Below are positions 31,640-43,500 of a stretch of DNA of 64,000 nucleotides, in pieces (the first letter of the stretch is position 1; each line of letters begins with the position of its first letter). This stretch comes from Kappaphycus alvarezii (Eukaryota; Rhodophyta; Florideophyceae; Gigartinales; Solieriaceae). Position numbers and translations under genes: made by a program. The stretch lies in assembly GCA_002205965.3 (NCBI GenBank), contig NADL03000705.1, positions 186,001 through 250,000 on the forward strand. The letters run 5' to 3'. The notes beneath the pieces are model-generated. The model searched no databases. It was not told the DNA's origin and saw nothing but the letters and a program-made list of their open reading frames with translations.

Positions 31640-33121
31640 TTTAGATCGAATATATCTTCCAACCGTAAAGACACCTAAAACTTTCCTCCTGCTCTTTCCT
31701 AGTGTGTATAGATGCCTTCTCTCTCTCTTACAACAGCCTTCAGTGTATCTAAGCAATAAAACACCCAAATGTTTCCCCATTTGCTGTCACGGTGGTCACT
31801 GCATGCCTTAACATGAAAATCGATCACAGCATCCAAAAGCTTCCATTGCTTCAGCGGCGACGTTCCTTGAAATTTATAGGAAACCCGCATCTGTTTCAAG
31901 ATGAAACCCCTCAGGAAGCAGATAGGCACTTCGACAAGTCGTGAACCTACTGTACGTTAGGAGGTGAGGAATTGCGGGTATTACCAGCACCTCAGGGAAT
32001 TTTTCCTAATTCAGAGATGTGAGTGGGTTGAAGCACTTCCCTATTTGCGGCAGCGGCAGAGGGTTCACGAAAGTGACGTGGAAGAAGTTACTACCGCCAC
32101 TGCTATCTAGAACATGGATGTAAGACTCGTTTCTTTGCTGCCCATACAGACGTGGTTACACAATTGGGAAGCGAGCGACTTTCTACAGATCTGAAGTGAT
32201 CAATGGGGCATGTCAGTCGTGGTGACTGCGACGTTCCCGCAGACAGGGAAACCGTTCGCACGCACATGAAAGTTCGATTTTGACTTTGTATCAATCGAGT
32301 TTCATGTGCTTGTTTTGTGTCTGTGTTTTCAAGAGCCGCCTAACAACCAGTATTAAGTCCCTGTGAGTAGAGTTATAGGGCTGCCGAGTACGGGAATAAG
32401 TTGATGTCTTGATAGAACAATACTTGTTACTATTATCTGCATTTGAGCATTTTTTTGGCGTCATGAACCGCCAAGTAGCGCACGGTGTCGAAAGCGCTGC
32501 ATTTCCGAATGCATGCCGTCGATAGATACCGGGGTAAGCGGTGTGGTTTTGACATCGACAGCAACCAACTACAAGAATTCTTAGTTTTCCCTTGTTTCCC
32601 GCTCTCTTATCTTAGTGAGAATGATCTAGAGCATTCCGGAGTGAAGCAACTACAAAATGCATCAACCGTTCTCACCAACTTTATATGGCAGACGCTACAT
32701 GTACCTATGGAATTATCGCAGTGAGATAGGTCGTAGTGAATATTACCGTTTCCACGGCAAGTTTACCAATCCTCATTTGCTGATTTGCTTTATTCTGGAA
32801 CTATGGCATTACCCTCCAAAAGTACTTCGTTACACGTACAGTTCATCAGCTTCTTTTCATTTATCAAGACCGTAAGACCGCATTTCAGCATCTTCATGCC
32901 GAGTAAACAAACTGCATACAGTATAAAAGGTCATTTCAACCACTCCGTCGGGATCCACGCTTAGTCCCAACAAAGTGCCCCACCCTCTCAACACACAGCA
33001 CTAACTTCCCTCAAATTATTTAGTCCTCACAAGCTCCAACTCTCAACTACCACCATCAAACTTCACAAAGTCATCTAAGTTGTCTTCGCCGCTACTCTTC
33101 GAGAACCTCCCCGATAAAAGT

Positions 33122-33404
33122 TGATAGGGGTAAACCGTCAGGAGAAGATATACTCAGAACCAATTGCCCAAGAAGGAGGTGTTGCAAGAGACAGAATTGC
33201 TAACGTGGTATAGTTGAACGAACAAAAAGGTTGGGTAAGGACTAAAGTTGAGAGGGCTACAAGCAAGTATAGAAATGTCAGGGTCCATCATTGATGCTCT
33301 GTGACCAGCGTGAGAATAACTGTTCTTGGGTCTCAACTTCCTACTACTCGGGAGTTGATTTAACGTTGTCTGCCAACTTTCTTGACCTCCACAAGAGGAA
33401 GCAG
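33122..33404. repeat. Terminal direct repeat, right copy
   Basis: Right copy of the 31342-31639 repeat, 1,780 bases downstream in the same orientation, followed at once by TTTAC. Confidence 0.75.
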
Positions 33405-33667
33405 TTTACTCAGCTTCTATAGATTTTTTGGCTAATCGTAAAGTCTCAAAAAACATGCTAAGTACCACAAAATTAATCGAATGGAATCATGTGAACGAGA
33501 AAGAATAACAGCGGATACTACCAGGATAAATATCTAAACTTCCTCCTTAAAATCTTAGTTCTCGGAACCAGAGCCAAAAAATTCCTCCAAAAAATCCATT
33601 CCACCCAAGCAGTCTCCGCAAATATCTACCAATAGCTGAAAATTCCCTATTTCCTCCTGGAGGATAT

Positions 33668-34109
33668 CTAAACCACTAAAGATGCCCTATCCAGTTTCAG
33701 CGTCGGGACCACCTGGTCCATGCTTTCCAGCCCCCGCCCAACCATTCCAACAATATCCATGTTTCCCTCCCCCTCATCCTCCTCTTCCTCCCCTTCATCC
33801 TCCTCTTCATCCTTGACAGAAGAGTCAGAAATAACGATTTCTCCCTCAGTCTCCCCCGTTATCTACAGCAGCTCCCCTACTGTTGTACACCAGTGTCTCC
33901 CACGGATCCACCCATTCCTCCTCACTTTCCGATCCCTCCACCTCAGCCTTAGGCCCCTCCTATTCTACACATTCTTTTGCCTCTTCTTCCTCTACCTTCT
34001 CCTCTGCCTCCTCCGCCTCCCCGAAACAGTGACGGCGGGCCCACTCCCGAACGCGTTCCCGGTCCATTCTTCTGCAATAATCATCATAGTCGATAGGTCT
34101 ATTGGTCAT
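33668..34109 (-). pseudogene. Acidic low-complexity protein, broken
   Basis: From ATG at 34109 the minus strand reads MTNRPIDYDDYCRRMDRERV and then an Ala/Glu-rich segment to TAG 33960-33962. The same frame goes on with SESEEEWVDPWETLVYNSRG to TGA 33846-33848. An adjoining frame then has a Glu/Asp run (SSVKDEEEDEGEEEEDEGEG) and ends at 33668-33670. A TATTTAA-type box lies about 155 bases upstream (34261-34268). The protein-like pattern on the minus strand explains the Ser/Pro-rich shadow ORF on the plus strand. I do not recognise the family; a decayed host gene or a gag-like ORF are both possible. Confidence 0.35.
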
Positions 34110-35234
34110 CAAGGCCAGGGCGTTGAGGGGGCGGCCGCTTCGGGATGAATTGGCGATAGTTAGGGACGGGCGGAGGTTTGTCGTGTTGAGGGCAAAAAAG
34201 GGGTGAGCTGATGGTGTAGTTGATGGCGGGTGGTTTTTCTCAACGACTTAGATTTCGAACTTTAAATAGGGCGACGTCTTCGAAAAGTTTCACGGTCTTG
34301 GACGAAATAAAAAATAAGAGGCAATGCCGCAGCTTTGGAATTTGCATGCAATCAGGACAATAATTGAAAATCTGTTTGGTAAAATATCAGAACTTAATTT
34401 GCAGGACGAAGCGGATCACGAGTCGAAAGATTTATTTTTTTTAGAAAGGAGGACCAAAATTCTCAAAGACAAAATAGAAAGGGAGTTGCACAGTGAATTT
34501 GATTTGTGTGGAAATTTTTGTTCCATTATTTTGTTCTTAAAATGAAAACGATACCAAGAGTTGTTTTCGAAAGCTCACAGGTAACGAGAAGACAGAATTT
34601 TGTGGAGAGGACCGCTCTCCTACAGAAAAGACCGTTTTTATAACATGAATCCCACCCCTTTTCTACCCAACTCGCCGCCACACTGCCTTTCTTCGCAAGA
34701 TCCCCCTTCGATGGAAACTCTGCTGTGGAGCTTCTAGCTCCACTTATCAGGGCCTCATTCACCGCCTTCGGTTGTCGACTCGAATACCACCAAGGCAACC
34801 GCCGCCGACCTAATAATATACTTTCTGCATCCTCGCGTCGAACCCGTCTTCGCCAGGGTGTAAAGTCTATATTTGCCTCCCTTGACAATTTTATCAATAG
34901 ATCTACACTGTTTGAACAAGTTTCGAGGGAGAATGGATCCCAAAGTGATAGAGTTTTTGAAAAATAGATGAATAGTAAAGTTTCAGTGCGGATCGCAAAA
35001 TGGAGGATGCTGGATCGGGAGGGGAGCCGTTTCAGGCCGAGCTGATCCTGTTGAGTATGATACTGGGAGCTGGAATTTTTCTTAGTCTCTATATATTTCG
35101 TCCTATTCATTTAGGTTTAGTCTTATTCATGTGGATTGGCATTGGTTATTTACACTGAGTACTGGTGCTTCCTGAACCTACAATTGTCCATTGTGAAGTG
35201 TTAGGAAACATCGGAAGTTGAAGCAGTTCCGGCT
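34110..35234. other. AT-rich stretch with one 194-codon ORF
   Basis: The longest uninterrupted ORF lies on the minus strand at 34526-35110. It is basic, with SREANIDFTPWRRRVRREDA in the middle, but has no domain I recognise and sits in repeat-rich DNA. Expression evidence would be needed to call it a gene. Nothing else is supported. Confidence 0.3.
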
Positions 35235-35345
35235 TTCCGTGTAGTTAACGACGCAGCAGTCGAAAGGTTGCATTCTTTTATCTCCGCTTAGATTCTCCCC
35301 ACTAGAATTGTTAGACGACGAAGTAAACTACCCCATCACTCCCCG
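35235..35345. repeat. Direct repeat D, left copy
   Basis: Matches 36250-36362. The last part includes a 26-base identical block (starting AGACGACGAAGT), preceded by a similar CTCCG(C/T)TTAGATTC. Confidence 0.65.
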
Positions 35346-35739
35346 TTTATCTCTTACTGGGCAAAAGAGAATCGATAAATTAGCCGGGTGGTGAACCTCG
35401 TTCACTTGGTATATTTTTGTACACACATTAAAGGAAAATGTAGTAAAGGCAGACGCACAAGGCAAATTATCTGAAAATGTCTAACGTTTATTCCGCTACC
35501 AGATCATTCACTATTAAGGATCTTGCATTTTTGTATAATGGCCTAAGGGTCAGGGCTTCCTCAGCCGTAGACTTTTCAGTCTCCACGAAGGCTGGAATTG
35601 TACTGTATTAGACCAGCTGTATTGGTGGGTGATCGGAATAGAGGTAGCATAGAATGCAGGACCACAGCCATTCATGTCACTACATTGGGGGCTTTCTTTA
35701 TTGTCGTGTTAGTAGGGTCTTTATTGTCAAGTGTATGAG

Positions 35740-36330
35740 TCCTATAAATTTCCATTCAAACAATATGGCAGGATCTACAATATAAATAATGGACCGTGTC
35801 TAGCAACTAGAAAGTCACTGATAGCCCAGTCAACAAGCAGGTCGCGTTGGTAACCATCAACGCGGCGTGTCGTTGAAGGAGAATCGCCCTCACCCTGGAA
35901 TATTGGTGCAAGGCTCGGTTGGCTATCGATCGGGCCACCTCCTTGACATGGGAGAACGCATATGGATGGCACTCTCCGAATGTGGAGATAGTAACGCGTA
36001 CAAGCCTGTTTCTACCATGAAATCCGGCTCTAAACTCCTAGTATTTTGTGGCCTGTCCACGTGGGCCGATTGCAACCTCGTAAGGGGGTTGAAAGTTCTC
36101 ATTCTGAGATGAAAAGTGGACAGCGGGCTCATGACAGTTACATTAAAGTAATTGGCGGTGCAGGAACCTCCAGTTTTCCTGATATATGGCCTGGTACTTT
36201 GCTCCATTTGCGACCGGGGTTCGAAAGCGGGACCCGTCGATGTAGTAACAGGTCACGGAGGCGAAGACTCGTTTCTGTTTTCTCCTTTCCTTTCCTCCAA
36301 ACTCCGTTTAGATTCCCTTGCTGGAAGTTT
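35740..36330 (+). repeat. Dispersed repeat R1, plus-oriented copy
   Basis: Matches the reverse complement of about 52700-53400. Shared blocks in order include GTCAACAAGCAGG, CCATCAACGCGGCGTGT, CAAGGCTCGG, GGGAGAACGCAT, TTCTCATTCTGAG, AAAGTAAT and CGACCGGGGTTCGA. By eye about 65-75% alike over 600 bases. No coding pattern is common to the two copies. Confidence 0.7.
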
Positions 36331-36362
36331 CAGACGACGAAGTAAACTACCCCATCATCCCC
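36250..36362. repeat. Direct repeat D, right copy
   Basis: Right copy of 35235-35345, about 1 kb downstream. The two D copies flank the R1 repeat and may be its terminal repeats. Confidence 0.6.
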
Positions 36363-37027
36363 CCGATAGCGGGATGCCTTGTGCTTAGGCTGAGGTCGTT
36401 ACCCTGCAAGGTGAATTGGCCACTGCGGCGGACGATTAGCTGAGGGCCGTATCTTCAGTGGACGGGGTGATCTCCGCAGACCTCCAGGGTGTCCGGAAAC
36501 CAGGCCATTAGGCATGGGGATCCTACTTTAAGTATCGGGACCTGACAGAGGTATTTTAATTATACTGAGAAATGTCAAGTGCAAGTGGCAGTCTTCAAAG
36601 CTGACATAGTAGGGCATTGGACCCATTTTTTGGCTCCTTTGAGGTTGACTGAGGCCAGGAAGGCCTGTGTGCGACAACTACCCAGGGGAAGTTTTTCGTA
36701 CACTGCGGTTCGCACTGCGTTTGGCAGCGATTTTTGCAATGAAGGTTTAGGGCAAAAATGAACTGAAGGGACGGCTGTCAAAAGCGCGGAAAGATGAATT
36801 ACATAGAGTGAATGCCATCTTGGCCTCTGGGTAAGTAGCCAAGTCGGTCACTACAGAAGGCTGGCGTCGCTCACATAGCTTATTTGGTTGAGAGCTATGC
36901 GGCGAGGAAGGCGGCTACGGAGACTCCTTTAGTTGAAGTAATTCCAATACCGTGAGTTAAGGATGAACAGTAGATGGGGTTAAATTAGAGCTAAAGGGGA
37001 CCAGGCCTAGTTTCCTTGGCGATGGAT
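36363..37027. other. No gene seen
   Basis: Moderately GC-rich sequence with short ORFs on both strands (36575-36781) that overlap and show no domain. Confidence 0.4.
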
Positions 37028-37460
37028 CCAACTGTAACTGTAAAAATTAAATGAAATGCGTAGATTCAAAATAGATAATTCCACATAAATGAATCATAAA
37101 ATTACCTGAATAGGATTCAGAATAATAATAAAAAGAAACCCAATGTTTTTTAATAGCCGCTCGACGGGGATAGTTTGATGCCACGAGGCGTGCTAAGATT
37201 TTCTAACAGCCGAACAATATTTATATTGTAGATCAGAGTATAAAGGCTACAAAGAATATTCCAGTATCACTTTTATTTTTCTAGACTAAATTAATGCTCA
37301 GTAATAATTATAAAACTATTCTTGAGATGAGAATTAATCCAAATAATAATTTACTGGAAATACAATCACAGTAATTATAAGTGTTGAATTTAAAAACCAA
37401 CTGAAAGACAAAAATTGATTCACTTGTGATACAGTATAAAATATGGGTAGTCAATAATGT
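37028..37460. repeat. AT-rich direct repeat E, left copy
   Basis: Aligns along about 430 bases with 38984-39390. Shared blocks include TAATAAAATTACCTGAATAGGA-like sequence, ATTTTCTAACAG, AATATTTATA, AATTATA and CTGGAAA, in the same order. By eye about 65-70% alike. Confidence 0.6.
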
Positions 37461-38983
37461 TTGGTAAATATTTTTGCATTCATTGTCCCATATCTAATTT
37501 CTCTGTAAATAAAAATTTTATCTCATCATAATTTGGGTGACTTCATACATGTTTGTGGATTTTATTAATTATTTCCTTTTTCTCAGCTCAGGACTTATAT
37601 TTCAGCGCATTGATATTATTGGAGAAAATTGCAGATACAAATAAGTTCCAAATCTATCGGAGTACATTTTAAATTTGTACTCAGGTATAAATTTTCGCTT
37701 GACACGAATTCGATATAACCGTCCTCCATATAAGTAATATTGGATATTCTTGTAAGATTTAATCCAATAACCCATTGTGATGATCCACTCATTATTAGAT
37801 GCCTGATTTTCCCTTCACTTCCATTGTCAGAAATAACTGATAAATTAAAGAATCAAGCATTTTTCTTTTCTCACTTGAATGGGCGCCATTTACATATTGC
37901 CAGAAGGTTATATCTCATACAATAACCAGGGAGATCATCTAGAACTCCGTTCCAATCGGGGATAATACATTTCGAAAATGTTCTGATCTCAAAAATACAC
38001 ATCCTACTGTACGGTGCTCCATCCTCAAGCATTTTACACTGACAGAATTCGTTCATCGGGGAATCAAGTACTATTTAAGCATTTGAAATGTTATGTAACT
38101 AGGCTCTTTTTAAAGTTTAAAATTTTCCGTAGTTTCCTTTTCAGATGAAGAACCTTTAAATTAATTTGTCCCATCCTAGCACTTTTCTTTTTCGTAGGTC
38201 CAATTTCCAATTTCTACACGTCGGTCATATATGGTTTTTACCTTTAATACGGCAAAATATTCGGGGTTAGTTTATGTGTGACATTTTTCCTAGGTGTTTT
38301 CTTTTCTTTAAATCAAATAATTCATTTATTTGATGATATATATTTTGGCCTATAAAATTCCCGAATAATTGATGGTATTTCCGAATACATAATCAATTCG
38401 ATAATTTTTCCCTTCGGCATATATGTTTCTTCAACTTGCTTTGGCGAAGCTGCAGTTACTGCAAACAGGATAGATACACACCGTTTGGAATCAATTTGGA
38501 ATGTTCCAGCAGCAAAATGATACCAGTGTTTCAGTTAATTTCTAAGAACCTAGAGAAGAATGAAATATGGCAATTTGGGCATCAAGCCGTGATTCAAAAA
38601 CTTTTAACAGACTCATTATCGCCTCGAGTAGTATGTAATGATCTATAAATCTTTTAAGTGTATCTGATGTTGATGAAAGAGGAACCATTATATGGATAGA
38701 GTTAGCAATCATTATTTAATCCTTTTCAGACTGACTTTTTGCGACTGGAATTTTCTTAAAATTGTCAAGAGCTCTTCTATATAATTTATATTTAAGAAAA
38801 AGACCTTGTATCGCCTTCGGAACTTTATTTTAATTTGATACTGGCATAATACCATGGACATATTTCCATTTTTGAACAGTACCGAATTGTTATTCTTGAC
38901 AGCCTTTACCATCCGTTGATGGGGCTCCAAAGATCCCATGAAAATTTTGGCATTGAAGGGAGATCAATGCGATCTGGGCCCCT
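37461..38983. other. AT-rich spacer between the E repeats, no gene seen
   Basis: About 1.5 kb, strongly AT-rich, with only short chance ORFs. If the E repeats are old LTRs, this would be the internal part of a gutted element. Confidence 0.4.
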
Positions 38984-39390
38984 AACTGTAAAGCTGAACT
39001 GAAATGCGGAGACCCAAAACAGCTAGTTCCCAATACATGAGTAATAAAATTACCTGAATAGGACTGGAATAATTGTAAATAGGAAATCAATATTTACTGA
39101 TAGCTGATTGATTGGAATAGTTGGATGTTTCGATGCTTGCCAAAATTTTCTAACAGGCTAAGAATATTTATACTTTAAATCATAGTTGAAAAGATACAAA
39201 GATGATTCTAGCGGCATACTAATTTTTTTCGTCCGAATTCTTGCTCTGTAAAAATTATAGAAATATTCTCCAGTTGATCATTTATCTATATAATAATTAG
39301 CTGGAAACTTTATCGCGTTAATTATAATTGCATAATTTAAAACCCAGCTGGCAGACATAAAACTTTCTTCACATTTAATACGGTAAAAAA
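38984..39390. repeat. AT-rich direct repeat E, right copy
   Basis: Right copy of 37028-37460, same orientation, offset about 1,950 bases. Confidence 0.6.
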
Positions 39391-40580
39391 AGGGCCAGTG
39401 AAAGTAGATAAATTATTCATCGATGACACACAATAAATACGAGTTGCAAACCTCTATTAAAATATTTTTCCACAATTTAAACCCCCTTTATTCGATTTTG
39501 AAGACAAATTAAATAGTTTCCAGTACTTTTAGAAATAATTATTCAATTTTCACTCTATATGGGTCGTTTAATTCTCCAAATCGATCCTTTTCTTCAGAAC
39601 GGACGTTGGTATCGTTTCCGTCTGGATAAATACGAAAACGTATTCCGAAGCCTTATTCGTCTCTATCTCCCATGTTAGCGATAAATTCTGTACCGTTATG
39701 CCTCTCCGACACCTAGGCCTCCCTGTATACGAGGATTTAGCTGTTTTCTGCGTTTTGCACCGCCAAAACACCAGCCGCAACTCATTTAATAGACATTTAT
39801 CGAGCACCCTGGTCTTGAATGCCAACAGGAGGTCCCTTTCCTTCTTCCTGGTACTGACTATCGCCTTACTGATATCCTTGTTCAACCTCGCCCGTTAATC
39901 AATAGATCTCCTCTTGAAAACCCGACAGCGTATTGCAGCACGGTCGCCTACCTTTTGTCCCTTGGTTGACACGCTAAGCAGCGTAGAATTGCACTGGCGC
40001 TACCAAACTAGCTTATGGTGCTAAACTTCGGTTACATTCCTGAACGTTGCGAAAGTTGTTCCTCCTTCCCAGCGAAACGGATCCGTACCCACATGTCCAG
40101 TGCCATTTTGCTCCCCTTGCTTTTGATACACTCTTTTTACCCGTTCGCGACAATTCATCGACAACTGTGCCAAACATATCGCGTTTCGGACTGCTCTTCA
40201 ATTCAATCATGGAAAGCGTGAAATATTGCAGCGTCTCGGTTATTCTATATGTTCGAGAATTTATAGTACTCTCCTTGCTCGCATACCCTGTCACAGAGGG
40301 GGTCTTTCTCAACCTGGGTAACTCGTAATCCCTCTTATGACATTGCTAGACGGCCACCCCTCAAAGAAATAAATGCGTATTATCAAAGTCTCTCCGCCGA
40401 CCACACTATCCGGAACCACTAACTGTGTCTACTGCAATCACTTATCTCCAACCGACCACATCTTTCAAATACTAAAGCACCTCACATTGTCCCTCCTTAT
40501 CCGATATGGAATATGTGGCCTCACTTCAGTAAATGGCATTAAATTCCAAATAATAAATTACCCAAGTTTTCCCCCATAGT
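39391..40580. other. Less AT-rich island with overlapping ORFs
   Basis: Between about 39,570 and 40,560 composition is more balanced. The minus strand has ORFs of 105 codons (39568-39885, basic) and 99 codons (40013-40312), overlapped by plus-strand ORFs. None shows a domain or conserved motif, so no gene is called. Confidence 0.3.
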
Positions 40581-43500
40581 TTTTTTGTTGAGATTTTGAA
40601 CGGACACTAAACAGCTGTCTGTAAAATATTAAAATCATTTTAACATATGTTGAGGGGTCCTTTGATATGATTGGAGGCGTTGGCGATTGTCTTTAATCAT
40701 CTTACGCTTGAAAATAATCAATGATTCCTGTACACTCAAGACCACCAAAAAAAAAGTTCCGTTAGTTTTTTTTTGTGAAAGTGAAGTCCTTATGGGTCTT
40801 AGTTCTACTTGAGAATTTTCTGTTATTTCCACTTTCGCCTGTACGAAAAAATTGACAGTTCATAGATTAAACACTTTTGGTCTTCTTCAAGTCACTATCT
40901 TTTTTATAAATTGTCTCCTAGACTTTTTTCCGGTCACATAATTTGTCAAATTCAAAAAACGGTTTATTGTAGTAGAGAAAAGTTATAACTGGTCCAGGTG
41001 ATGTTAGCCTTCGCCGAGTAGATATAAATGATATCATCCCTTGCGTTCAATTCTTCTGTCAAAACTTTTACAGGATAGATATTCGGCTGCGTCGGCGGCT
41101 TATTCATGTCCACAATTGATTTCAAAATCATACACCCTTAATTTAACTCATTCTTCTAACCAAACATGAGTTGGTTTCTTCTTGCAATAATTTCGAAGGA
41201 CGAGATTTCTTTTTATGCACGGATAGTGGACGTGATTATCCGTGCACAAACATAGGTTCATCAGGCAAAAAAATGCCTGGGCCTTATTCATAACAAACAC
41301 TACAGTGATAGCCGTCCGGTAGCTAGTAGAGTGCCCGCTCCGCATTTTAAGAATTATTCTTGCGTCGAACTGTATTGGATTCAATTTCACGTCTTCTTTC
41401 TTTTTTGTAACTACTTCCCAACGAGAATTAGTATGAACTGTGGTTTCTGGTACAAAAGGGAACTGAATACCGGAAGAGTAATTACTTTGGGCATTGTCAA
41501 CTGTTCCTTCGAGTAATTAGAGGAAGGCTTTCATGATGGGTCATTAGAATCTCTCCAGTCAATATAGGCTCCTTAGCTCAGTCAAATTACATTGTGCAAA
41601 ATACCCCGCAATGTTTGTCATCTTGAAGTTGTCAAATTCATAACGGCGTAGTTTGCGACATGACTGAGCTGCGTTAAGCACGGTTGGATTGGGCTGCATA
41701 TGTTTAATTGGTTCTAAGCTGTGATTTTGTATCTGTTGGAGACACCTTTTTATATCTGATATGCTATTGCATGTTCTCAGAAAAGTTTACGATGTCATAC
41801 TATAGCAAAATTATGACCCTATGAGAGTTTAGTCCACCACCACTATTAAAAATTTGAGAGATTTCTTGTTGAGTGAGAAGAAATCCCCTCAAATTTATAT
41901 GTTTCATATCGACTTTCGCACATCGACGTTTCGTTTCGTTTTTCAGCCATCTATACCTATCAGTGGCCTAGGGGCGAATTCATTTTGACTCTCGCGAAAT
42001 GGTCGAAATTTTCACCTCTATCCAGACAAGGCCAACGATTCAGCTTCAATATCCTATCAATCCAGCTTCAGTAAACTAAAAAGGGGGTTTTAAAGTATTT
42101 GCTATTGTATCAAAAAAATAGTCAGGCCTTTGGGAGTATAATAGCTTTTTTGGTCAGTCCTAAATCCACATTTCTCACGACAGAGTTGTGCCAAGGGCAT
42201 CTAAAGGACCTTGTATTTTTTTAGTTACTCTTTAGTTGGTGGGAAGCATGAATGGTATATACAAAATTTTCTGTGAAAGTCTTGTCTTTAGGTGTCTTGT
42301 TATCTATTTATGATCCGTGACCGCGACATTAATCACAGTATAGGCTGATAAGGAAATAAAAGTCCTCCTTGGATTCACCAAAGAGTTTCTCATGGCCAAC
42401 CAGCCTATCAGAATAAGGTCTAAATAACTCTTTGTTCAATATTTCTAAAAATTAGACTTGGTCATGTATAGACCCTCTACCAACAAAATATGACTCAGAC
42501 CAGGATTAAGCAGAGCATTAATGAATTTAAGACTAACAAAGTTACTTAGAGAACCGTCTACCTGTGGAGGCTCCCTTGATAAGAGGGGGCTTACAGAGTA
42601 ACGACAGAAGTACTTCATTCACCCCACTTTCTAGGAGTTTGTGCTGGCGACCTAAACCGATATTCGCCTGCTAGTATTTTACAGTAAACTATGGATTTTA
42701 GAATCTAACGGAACATTAGGAACCGGCAAGAAATTCAAATGCTCAAACAATAATCATTCCGGGATGGAAACCGATCCTTTCAAACGACCAATGTTTTTTA
42801 ATTTATTGCGGCCTGTGACTTCACACTTTGTTGTAGTCAAAGTTTGTTCCAACTTCTAAATGAAGTCTCATAACAAAAATATAATTTATGCAGCGGATCT
42901 TATAGGGCGTGGGTCTCCGCACCGTATAATTTTATCGACGCTACTTTCAACAGAGAAGGCCTCTCTGAGAGGCTAGTCATTGCGGCTTTCGTCTACAAGA
43001 CAGTACTTGAAACGAGTTTTTGTGTCTCTCAAGCCTCCTAAGCATCATTAAATACAAAACAACTCATTTTTTCATACCCAAATGAACCAAGTATAGCCTT
43101 GCAATCACGTCATACTTCCAGAAGTGAAACTAGAGGCCTCCGTGTGATAATTTCATCTTTTGATTCCGATTTTATTCTTCTTCAGCCCCTAAACAACCAA
43201 TGCGGGAAGTGAAATCAATTATTATTTATTCAAAGTGTCTATTTGAATGTCTTTGTCTGTTCTCTGCTCCGGAAGATCTTTGAATTCATTTCTATTCTTT
43301 AGAACGCCATTTAAATATTCAATGGCTTACCATCTTAAGTTTACTACTTTATAAGTTCTACTTCAGATATTTTAAATATATACATACTGACTTATACCAG
43401 TTTTTCTGTTCTATACATCGATATGGAGGTTAAGAGCTAATCTTTTGTTACTTGGTAGCTCGAAAGTGTCCTGATATAGACTGCGAGAAATTGGTGTCTC

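Larger units (their letters stand above)
31342..33404. mobile_element. Non-coding element with direct terminal repeats (TRIM/LARD-like candidate)
   Basis: Two similar direct repeats (31342-31639 and 33122-33404) bound about 1.5 kb without recognisable retroelement proteins. Both repeats start TGATAGGGG and end GGAAGCAG. The 5-bp sequence TTTAC occurs immediately before the first (31337-31341) and immediately after the second (33405-33409), as expected for a target-site duplication. An ORF at 32485-32724 has no recognised domain. Orientation, primer site and mobilising partner are unknown. Confidence 0.6.

Noticed and set aside
33720-34148. 142-codon Ser/Pro/Leu-rich plus-strand ORF
   Set aside because: Best explained as the antisense shadow of the acidic Glu-rich minus-strand coding sequence.
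34526-35110. 194-codon minus-strand ORF
   Set aside because: Open and fairly long but without a domain, homologous motif or protein-like hydrophobic pattern. Kept only as a note in the region entry.
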